The notes beneath the pieces are model-generated. The model was given only the letters and a program-made list of their open reading frames with translations, was not told the DNA's origin and searched no databases. Both the position numbers and the translations under genes were made by a program. From positions 510,257,442 through 510,321,441 of the forward strand of contig NC_081410.1 of assembly GCF_030272615.1 (NCBI RefSeq): a stretch of 64,000 nucleotides of DNA, in the 5' to 3' direction. The DNA is from Cryptomeria japonica (lineage: Eukaryota > Streptophyta > Pinopsida > Cupressales > Cupressaceae). Positions within the stretch are counted from its first letter, which is position 1. Each line of letters begins with the position of its first letter. Positions 23,612-32,847 of the stretch are shown here, one piece after another.

Positions 23612-25238
23612 ATGGACGGAGAGGAGCGGCAAGTGGAGCGGCGAGTGGGAAATTCAAATTTCAAACATGGGGATGGTGGAACTCATTGGGATGGCGGTCT
23701 TTCTGTGGGTGGAGCTGGTAATCATGCAAGTCCCTAGGCTTCTCAGAGTACTGAGGGGGACAAGGCAATAGTCAAATCGGTGGAAGATAAAGATTCCAAA
23801 ACTGGGGACCCACATGATAGAGGTAAAGAAAAGAAATGGTCAGCTCTTTTTGGAGTCAGGCCTTTTGTGCAATCTGGACTTCCGGAAGTTAAAAATCTTT
23901 CTGATCCGGCGACAAGGGTTTTTGTTATATCTGTACTGGATAAGCTGGTTGATTTCACCATGTCTGGCTTAGCTATGACCTTGGATGGAAGGTTTGTTGG
24001 TTTTAAACCTAACATCGATGTCGTAAGGAAATTTATAAGGAGAAAATGGGTTTTCAAAGGTCAAGTGGATGTGGCAGCTTTGCCTAGGGGTTTTTCTTCC
24101 TTTCCTTTTAACAATGAAGAAGATATGAATAAAGCGCTCTATGAAGGGTCGTGGATGTTTGGCAAGTCAGCCTTGGCTTTACAGAAATGGGATCCTAACC
24201 TCCCTTTGGATGATTCCTTTTTTGTGTCGGTGCCTGTGTGGATGTGTCTTCCTGGCCTTCCATTAGAGTTCTGGAATGAGGAGGTCTTTAAAGGGATTGT
24301 GGGATCATTTGGTGAACTTTTATCGATTGACCCAATGACTGCAACTAAATCTAGGCTAGTTTTTGCTCGTATTTGTGTTAATATTAATCAAATGATGGAT
24401 ATGCCTCAAACTATTGAGATTTTGTCCAAATTGGGGAAATGGACCCAAGTGATTGAATATGAATCTCTCCAATTTGTTTGTTTTCATTGTAAAAAGTTAG
24501 GTCATTGGGTGAAATCTTGTCCACTCAAGAAGGGTAAGAATGGTAAAAATGATAGCAACTTGAGGCAGAAATGGCAAATGAAAGGGAAGAATGATGATCC
24601 ACCCTCAGAGGTTGTCCTTGAGAAGGAAGTGACCGAGATGGAAAATGAGGAAAAGAAGGGTGTGAATAATAACAATGAAAAATCAGTTTGTGCATGTTCT
24701 AACAGTAAAAAAGAAAGTAACAAGGAGGAAGAGTATGGGATCAAAGAAAAGGTTCAAAAATATAAATAAAAAATTGAAGGTTGCTCCTATCATCCAGGGT
24801 AAAGTTGATGAGGTTTCCTATGATGATGCTTCAGCTTCAGCTAATAATAAGGAAAATCAGGAATACTTTAATTAAGTGCAGGACTATAATATTTCGGATA
24901 CTGTGCCTTGATTGTTACTAACCAATGGAAGTCCTAAGCAGACTGGAAATATTATCCTGAACTCCCAATGCAAAACTCCTTCTAAAAGTTTGGAAATGGT
25001 GGCTCTTGAGGGAAATCTTAGGACTTTCAGTATTAAAGAAGGAAAGTCAAATAATGGAGGACCCAACGGAGGCATTTCAACAAGAAGTAAGAATAAGAAG
25101 GTGGTAGATGTTGGAAGTTACAACAAAAAGAAGGGGAGACCCTCTCTAAATAATCAGAGGGAACAGGTAAGTTGGAAGAACCGAGCTGATGGAACACAGA
25201 GCTCCATTGAGTCAGCCTTATCACCGGTTAAAGTATGA
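23612..25238 (+). pseudogene. LINE-3 ORF1: DUF4283 and CCHC knuckle protein
   Basis: The frame opens with ATG at 23612 (MDGEERQVERRVGN), is stopped once by TAG at 23735-23737, and stays open from 23780. Residues about 90-260 form a DUF4283 domain (RRKWVFKGQVDVAALPRGF, FSFNNEEDM-like and WMCLPGLPLEFW), followed by CFHCKKLGHWVKSC near 24479-24520, an intact C-x2-C-x4-H-x4-C knuckle. A frame change between about 24660 and 24770 leads into KKRFKNINKKLKVAPIIQ and on, past a few stops, to a TGA at 25236-25238. The tail is basic and repeat-like. ORF1 of plant LINEs binds element RNA and accompanies ORF2 to the nucleus. Its stop overlaps the ORF2 start by four bases (ATGA). Confidence 0.9.
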
Positions 25239-28200
25239 AGATAATTTCATGGAATATTAGAAGGTTGAATGCCCCCCATAAGCAGAATGTGCTGCGTAAT
25301 ATTGTAAGAGATCATAAACTGGATGTAGTCCTTATTCAAAAAACTAAGATGTGTAAGGATAAAGTAGAAAGGATTAGAATTTTCAAAAGTAATGGGGTAA
25401 TTGGAACAAGTTCAGAGGGTGCCTCTGGAGGTACAACTATCTTTTGGAATCAGAATACTATTAAAGGTAAGGAAATTGCTTCAGGGGTTAATAGGACCTT
25501 AGTTTTGCTTGAGCATATTAAGGATAACTTTGTATGGGTTATCACTAATATCTATGTGCCTAATTCTAAAGCTGGAACTAAATTTTGGAGGAGCTTGGCT
25601 AAAGATACATTAAGTTTTGTTGATAAAAGTTGGATGATTATGGGAGATTTCAATACCCCTTTAAAAGAGGATGAAAATATGGGAGGCCTTCCTTTGCAAT
25701 TGGAGGGAAGACAAGACCTAATGGATTTTATTAATGATCAAGCTTTGATGGATGTGGATCTCCAAGGGATTAATTACACTTGGACCAATAGAAGAACTGG
25801 TTCTCATCTTATTCAAGTCAGGTCCGATAGATCCCTGATTTCTCCTGATTGGCTTTCTAGGTATAATTGTTCTTTGGCATCTATCATTAAGATTGGTTCT
25901 GATCATTACCCTATTTCTTTCACTGCTAGTTCAACTTCTGCAAAGCACAATTTTCCCACCAGTTTTTGGAATTTTGTGTTGCTGAATGGTGGAATTTGGA
26001 GGTTGAGAGAACTACCTTATTCAGAGTGGTGAAAAAGCTTAATATCATCAAAGCTAAAATTAAAATTTGGAGCAAAGAGATGTTTGGAGATATCTTTAAA
26101 ATGAAAGCTCATATTAAGACAGATATTAAAGAAGTTCAAGATAAAATTCAAGAGGAAGGGCTTTCTGAGGATTTGAGGAATGTTGAAAATGGGTTGCTGT
26201 CCAAATACCATGAAATTATCTCTAATGAAGAAAATTTTTGGAGACAAAGATCAAGAGCATTGTATTTGAAGGAAGGTGATAAAAACACCCGGTTTTTTCA
26301 CATGACTGCTCTTAAGAATAGGGCAGCCAACATGATTTCTAGTTTATCCTACAATAGGGGGATTTTGTCAAATGAAAATGAAATAAGAAAGGAAGCTAAG
26401 GATTTCTTTAGTAATCTTTTGGGAGGTGAGGACGTTCTGGATATCAGAAATCAAGACCTTCTAGCTCAAGCTAACCCTTCCATTTTAAATGAGGATGATA
26501 ACAAAAATCTTTCTCGGATCCCTTCGAATTAGGAAATCAAAAAGACTATGTTTTCCTTTCTTAGAGACAAGTCTCCTGGTCCGGATGGATTCCCTATGTT
26601 CTTCTTCCAAAAATTTTGGCATATTGTGGAGATTGATATTTGTAATGGAGTTAAAGAATTCTTTGGTTCAAGGCAACTTCTAAAAGAACTCAATTCTACC
26701 TTTATCGTTCTTATTCCTAAGATCTCTGGAGCTGACTCTCTTAATAAGTTCAGACCTTTCAGTCTTTGTAAATTTTTTTACAAGATTATATCTAAGGTTC
26801 TTACTTCTAGAATGCGGGATATTCTCCCCCACATTATTTTGGCTTAGCAGAATGGTTTTGTCCTTGGCAGATAGATTATGGATTCTATCATTTCTGTTCA
26901 TGAGAATATTCATTCTTTATCTACTGCTAAAAAATGGGGCTTTTTTCTTAAGTTGGACATGTCCAAGGCCTATGATAGAGTGAATTGGCAATTCCTTCTT
27001 AGAATTATGAAAGCTCTTGGGTTTTGGGAAAAGGTGATTCAACTTTGTTCTCAGTTGATTGGCACTTCAACCTCTATTATTATTATTAATGGATCCCCTT
27101 CCAGTTTCTTCAAAAGTTCTAGAGGCCTAAGACAGGGGGGTCCCATCTCTCCTATCTTGTTTACTATTTTGGCTGAAAGTTTGGGTAGATTTATTATGAG
27201 AAGTATGGAAGAAGGGAAACTCAAAGGGCTTAAACCTTTTCGACCAACTTAACCTGTACTCATGAATAGTTTTTTGATGATTCTATCACTATGGGAGAAG
27301 AAACCATAAGGGAAGCGAGAAATGTGAAGAGTGTTATGGATTCCTATGAAGCTGCTTCTGGTCAAAAAATAAATTGGGATAAGAGTTCTTTGTTCTTCAT
27401 CAATACTCCTGTGGATAGACAAACAAGGATCGAAAGAATCCTTGGATGTAAAATTGTTGAGTTCCCATCTACTTATTTGGGTCTCCCTCTATGCTTAAAG
27501 CCTTCAGAGAATTTCTGGATGAAGTTGGTTGATAGATTCAATTCCAAACTGGCTGGATGGAAAGGAGCCCTCCTTAGCCAAGTGGGTAAGGTGACATTTC
27601 TTAAAGCTACCCTTCAAAATTTGCATATCTACATCGTTAGCCTATTTAAAATCCCTAGGAAGCTTACTGAGGCCATTGAAAGAATTCAAAAAAAATTCTT
27701 ATGGTCGGGAGTGGAAGATAAAAACAAAATCCCCCTTATTGCATGAAATAATATTTTTACTCCTAAGGCTTTTGGGGGTTTGGGATTAAGGAACATTATA
27801 ACTATGAATAATGTCTTGTTAGCTAGACAAATTTGGAGAATGAAGGGGGAGGAAAGGGAATAGAATTCAATTTGGAAAAAGAAATACCTTTACATGCAAC
27901 CATCTGAGGAAGAATTTATGGAAAATTCTTTTTTTGTGGAAGGCTCTGCAATTTGGAATGCAGTTCAAATGGCTAAAGCTTGGCTTGCAGCTGGAAGAAA
28001 GTGGAAATTGGGGAATGGGAGAATTATTAGATTTTGGGAGGATAGATGGCTAACGGATAAACCGTCGAAGGAAATCCCTATTCTTAAGGAATGGAAAGAC
28101 TAGTTCAAAAGTAGGTATGGAGTCATTGTTAGAGACTACTGGAGAAATGGGAAGTGGATTGAGTTCAGCTAGCTTTGTCCAGGATTAAAAATTTTAGAGA

Positions 28201-29330
28201 TCTTGCTTTCTTCCAAAATCTTTATGGACAATTCTGAGGATTGTTTGATTTGGAGGGAAAAAAATGATATGAAATATTCAGTGTCTTCAACGGTGTCTAT
28301 CCATAACAAAGTTTCGGAAGAGATCCCTTTGTGGGCTAAAGTGTGGATAAAGAAGTTGATGCCCAAAATTAATATCTTCTTTTGGATTTTTATCCAAAAT
28401 AAGGTGCTAACCCTTGATAATCTCCATAAGCATGGATTCATTTTTCCTAATAGGTGTTCTCTTTCCTATAGGGAGGAGGCGTTTTCTTGTCATATCCACT
28501 ACCAATGCAATTTCAGTTAGGAAATTTGGAATATTATTTTTAGTACGTGGAAGTTGAGCTGGGTTTTCCCAAACTCTCTGGAAGAGTTTTGGCAGCAATG
28601 GTATTGCCCTAGTTCCAATTCTAAGAATCTTGAGCTTTGGAAACTAACTCTCCCTATTGTCATATGGAACATCTATAAGGAGTGCAACAACAGGGTTCTT
28701 AGGGATAAAAGTGTGAACTCTGAAGTGGTGGTGGATAAAATCTATAGAGGGATCTTTGAATGTTTATATGGAATTGATAATGGTTTAGCTGCTAAAGAAG
28801 ACTTTATTGAAAGTTGGAACCTCTCCAATAATAGAAACAATAAGAATAAGGGTAGGGATGGTCTTTTTTGATGCTTTCCTTCATAGGGAGGGATTAAGGC
28901 CAACTTTGATGGGGCTTCTAAGGGAAATCCTGGGAAAGCTGGTTATGGGGGCACTCTCAGGAATTTTGCTGGAAGTTGCCTTGTAGTTGTTGCTGGCCCT
29001 TTGGGTAACCAAACTAGTCATTATGCTGAAACCTCAGTGGCTCTGAATACTTTGATTATAGCTAAAAATCTCAATCATGATAATCTATGGTTGGAGGGAG
29101 ACTCACTTTACATTATTAAATGCCTTAAGGGAGAAATTGAGCCTTCGTGGACTATAGAAAATATTATTTTTTAAGCTAGAGAAATTATTTCAAGCTTTAA
29201 ATCAATTATTATTGAACATGCTTTTAGGAAAAAAAATGTCATAGCGGATGACCTTGCGAACCTTGGTGTTATTTACAAAGCTCAAAGTATATGGAATGGG
29301 GAAGTTAACATCGATTTTAATATTAAATAA
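25235..29330 (+). pseudogene. LINE-3 ORF2: endonuclease-RT-zf-RVT-RNase H
   Basis: Starts at 25235 with MKIISWNIRRLNAPHKQ, the EEP endonuclease N-terminus. The catalytic Glu motif reads IQKTKM (family LQETKM), so Glu is Lys; MGDFNTPLKEDE and GSDHYPISF are intact. After a frameshift near 25965 come the linker YLKEGDKNTRFFHMTAL, RT motifs SPGPDGFPMFFFQ (26566), LDMSKAYDRVNW (26955), GLRQGGPISPILF (27125) and FFDDSITMG (27272, after a stop), then the GWKGALLSQVGK and EKIQ-type thumb. zf-RVT lies at about 28330-28510. RNase H (28880-29330) shows NFDGASKGNPG, YAETSVAL, LEGDSLYII and ADDLANLG, i.e. all four acidic positions. There are roughly ten stops and several frame changes. Confidence 0.93.
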
Positions 29331-29479
29331 CTCATTAGAAAGGACAGATTTATGGGGAAAGAAGGATCACACATTAATCATGGAAGTATTAATGATTAAT
29401 CTTCAAATTTTTAGAAAGGTGATGATGGCATGTCAGAAGGGCAGAGTCCTAGACAAGAATATTAATTTTCCACACGCTT

Positions 29480-31064
29480 TGTGGGTGTGCATTTTCAAAA
29501 ATCCGAGTGTCATTAGGAAGAAATCTCTGAAGTTGCAGAAGCAGAGAAATTGTAAAATGAACTCTAAAATGGGGGGGATCTAAGAAGAGAGGAACCTGAT
29601 AATATTTACAGATGGTGGGAGATGCCTAAGGTATGGAAAAAGCTGGAGAAGGGATTCATGATGCATTTCATGGAAAAATTGGTAGACTATGATAAAGGTA
29701 GAGTAAACCTAGTGGTCACCAAAGTTACTGAAAAACTGGATAAATGGCTCCTTCAAAATTCATGGTGTTAGGTTTAAGCTGGATGCGGACCTCATTTCGA
29801 TGGTCACAGGTATGCCCCATTCTAGTCTTAACTTCTTTAGGGACCTGAAAGTGTCTAATAATGCAGTTAAGATTTTTTTGCGTAAAGAGAAGGAGAGAGA
29901 AATTAGGAAAAGCTATAGGGGGTATTATGATGCTTCTAATATCAATAAAATTTGGGGTTGTGTGCTTAATGCAATTATGGAATATATTACTGTGGAGGGT
30001 CCACACATACCATTTTGTTCTTTTAAATCACTTTAGACATGAGAAGAGGATTTCTCTACCCTATTACCTTTTCAAGTCTCTGTTGCGGTCTCTGAATAAG
30101 AATAGTAATAACCCTTCTTTGCCTGTGCTTCATTACGGTCTTATTTTGCTCATTAATGAGCATTGCAAGATTTTGGCTATCCAGGAAAACAAGAGGTTGT
30201 TGGTGTTGATGGGGAAAGGAAAGAGGAAGAGAGGACATGGGTAAACAAAAGGATACGAAGGTTGATTCTAAGGAAATGGGAAAAGATGGAAGCGATATGG
30301 AGACCGATGAGTCTGACGAAGAGGGGAGATGGAAAGAAGAGGAAGTGGGGGAAAAGGAAGGAGGAGTTGAGGATGTTTCTAATCAGAATAGCCCTACCCA
30401 CAACATAAGTCTTTGTAATGTTAACAGCTAGCCAATGGAGGAGCAAGACAATCAGATTGATAAGGAGGAAAGGGAAATGGAAATTGAGAAGGAGAAGGAT
30501 AAGGAGGAAACAAGCAGGGAACAAGATAAAGTTAGAGATGGGATTATTCTGGATAAACTCAAAAACTAGTCTGAGGCTCGAATGGGTTTTGATAGGTGGG
30601 TATATGAAAGAATCAAGAATCTGGAAAAATTTGATAAGCAGCAGGAAGAGAAGGGAAAGAAAGATGTTAGTAACTAGGAGTAGTGGAGAAAGGGTATGGA
30701 GGTAAAAGTGGAGAAGCTGGAAGCTCAAATTAGTAAACTAGAGGAAGGAAAAATAGCCATGAAAAACTTTTTGGTTATGATTCCGGATATCCTTACCTCT
30801 GTGACTAGGAATATAGAGGAAATTGCCAAGTTCTTTGATGGCTCCAGCACTTCCAAACTTGTTGTGGGCCTAGATATTGATGAGGAAGCTATTGAGGTGG
30901 GGACAATGGAAAGTGCTCCTAGTGGTGTAGCAAAAAGGAATAGGGAGAGTATGAAAAAAGCTGCTTTGGCCTCTTCCAAGGAAATCCCTATGCTCAGGGA
31001 TAATATTAAATATTTGCAAGGGATTAGCAAAAATTTGGCTAATGCCCTTAAAAACATTAAGTAA
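29480..31064 (+). pseudogene. LINE-3 ORF3, conserved protein of unknown function
   Basis: Begins somewhere after the RNase H stop; the first alignable block is VWKKLEKGFMMHFMEKL at about 29631, matching LINE-2 ORF3. After a frame change near 29770 come FKLDADLISMVTGM and KIWGCVLNAIMEYITVEG; after another near 30005, YHFVLLNHFRHEKRISLPYY then LHYGLILLINEH. The middle (30237-30680) is extremely rich in K, E and D. The C-terminus (30696-31064) reads KVEKLEAQISKLEEGK and IEEIAKFFDG, probable coiled coil. The stop at 31062-31064 is 187 nt from the element end. Catalytic motifs are not recognisable, and the domain order matches the other two copies. Confidence 0.72.
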
Positions 31065-31348
31065 TTTGTCTTTTTTTTTGTTATGGCTAGATGTTGCTGG
31101 TTTTGTTGGGCTTTTATGTTGGTTTTTTCCCAGAACTATGCTGGTTTTTTTGCAGAATGTCTTTTCTTGTTTCATAATGCTATTATCTTTTAAGGATCTT
31201 TTGTAGAGGGTTTCAAGGTCCCTTCAAAACCTATTTTTCCCATAATAAAAAAACATAGACTCCAATGTTTGATGCATTGTCATTATAATAAATTGACTTC
31301 TTCGATTTGGTAGTTGAATCATGTATGTCCTCATTTTCATAATACATG

Positions 31349-31810
31349 CATTCCCAAGCCATTAGAAGAAGAATTTTATTAACCAGATAAATTAATAAAC
31401 TTAAGCATAATGAACCATAGTGATGTTAGCATTAACAATGCATTATGCCTTCTATTCCTTACAGTCAATTGGTATGAGCTAGACATGCTAGTCAAATGTG
31501 CCTGAAGGATCATCTCTTTTCTTAAGAGTATTAATATTGCTTCATGATGAGAACTATTGAATTTATGCACTACTAAATCAAGTGTACATTATTTCTATAA
31601 TGCCTACATTCCCAAGCCATGAGAAGAATAATTTTATTAACCAAACAAATTAATCAATCTAAGCATAATCAATCATAGGGATGTTAATATTAATAATGCA
31701 TTGTACCTTCCATTCCTTACAGTCAATTGGTATGAGCTAGATATGCTAGTCAAGTATGCCTAAAGGGTCATTTCTTTGCTTAAGAGTATCCAGCATTTCT
31801 TCATGATCAA
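31349..31810. repeat. 258-bp direct repeat, two diverged copies
   Basis: CATTCCCAAGCCAT begins at 31349 and again at 31607. Both copies continue with TTTTATTAACCA and share CAGTCAATTGGTATGAGCTA and a following block ending near 31550 and 31800. Divergence is moderate, with substitutions throughout. The flanking DNA from 31269 to 31348 and 31811 to 32397 shows no clear gene; some of it may belong to the transposase remnant to the right. Confidence 0.85.
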
Positions 31811-32397
31811 CACTACTAACTTTCCATAGTTCTTTTGTCCTTGGTCTTGCATGATCCTTCAACAAGTTAACATTTGTTTCTATAACAAGATGTAATACAT
31901 GAGAATGGTTTTGTGTTTCTCGTAGTCTTCAAATGTGCAGGTATGTCATTCTTTCTAATCATGTATGTTCACAACCAAGTTCTTGCAACAACAATTGAAT
32001 CTATAGGATACATAAACTCATCATTTTTCATCAGTTGTGTTAGCTTTTTCTTTCCCTGTACACATCATGTCAACTAGTAGTCCAATCTCTTTTCATTCCC
32101 CTATGATGCAACTGCAAAAACATGTCCTGACTGTACAAGATCTGAAAGATGGTCATAGTCAACCAAACTTTCTATGTCATCATTTGGTGTGGATATTGTT
32201 TGAGATAAAGGAGTTAGATATTATGGAACCCATGTATCCACCCACTCACTTGACTCGCATTGATCCCAGTCACACTAAATACAAATCTGACAAAAACAAG
32301 AAAACTCTCGTGTCCAAATGGTCCATGTACTTGCATGTGAGTTTCAAATTGAATGCATCTTTGAAGAATATTTAATTGTCTAACAGTCTAATATATG

Positions 32398-32846
32398 TCA
32401 TATTGTGTCATTCTCAACCAACCAAAAGAATATGTGGACTATTGAATCAAGTGTCCCTCCTTGTGACATTGTTGAACTACACCAATCAACAATAGAATGT
32501 GCATCACATAATTTAGCACCTAAACTCCTCAATTGCTCCTTACCTAGATCTCTCTTCAAATGTGCACATACTCCATCATGCTTCCCTTTCCCATGCCCAA
32601 CTTCAAAAAAACTCCAAATAAAAGGTACACCCCTCTCTGTATGAATTCTACTCAACCAATAAAACATACAAGCATTCTTGAATTGACTTGTGCAGTTATT
32701 TGACCAAATGAAATGTTAGTCTAGTGCAATATTTTTTTCTTGCAAGAACTCAAAAAAATTCTTGAAACAATGTTGCACATACTCGAAGGAATGAGATCTA
32801 TTTGTAGACACTAAAAATTGGTTTATGTTTGTGTTGCAAAACCTTG
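32398..32846 (-). pseudogene. Transposase-like remnant with GHGKGKHDG motif
   Basis: The minus strand encodes FIWSNNCTSQFKNACMFYWL (about 32717-32658), then VPFIWSFFEVGHGKGKHDGV (about 32628-32569), then LKRDLGKEQLRSLGAKLCDA. A W-S-D/N-x-C-x-x-Q-F-K block followed by H-G-K-G-x-x-D-G is a pairing I associate with RNase-H-fold, DDE-like transposase genes scattered in plant and animal genomes. I cannot name the superfamily. One stop precedes HFIWSNN; the usual Asp of that block is Asn here. The right edge is cut by the LINE-5 tail. No terminal repeats were found, so it is probably a fragment. Confidence 0.45.
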
Positions 32847-32847
32847 A

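Larger units (their letters stand above)
23605..31251 (+). mobile_element. LINE-3: near-complete plant LINE with ORF1, ORF2 and ORF3
   Basis: A 17-bp target duplication (AACATACACTCCAATGT at 23588-23604; AACATAGACTCCAATGT at 31252-31268, one mismatch) brackets 7,647 bp. Inside are ORF1 (DUF4283 plus zinc knuckle), ORF2 (endonuclease to RNase H) and ORF3. The 3' end reads CCCTTCAAAACCTATTTTTC then CATAATAAAAAAA, closely matching LINE-4. Only seven bases precede the first ATG, so either the 5' leader is naturally tiny or slightly truncated. Multiple stops and frame changes show the copy is inactive, but it is the reference copy for the family in this window. Confidence 0.95.

Noticed and set aside
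23780-24769. Host gene with DUF4283 and zinc knuckle
   Set aside because: It lies within the LINE-3 borders just upstream of the endonuclease frame and is ORF1 of the element.
30177-30728. 183-codon hydrophobic minus-strand frame resembling membrane segments
   Set aside because: Complement of the lysine/glutamate-rich middle of ORF3; AAG/GAA codons read backwards as CTT/TTC.
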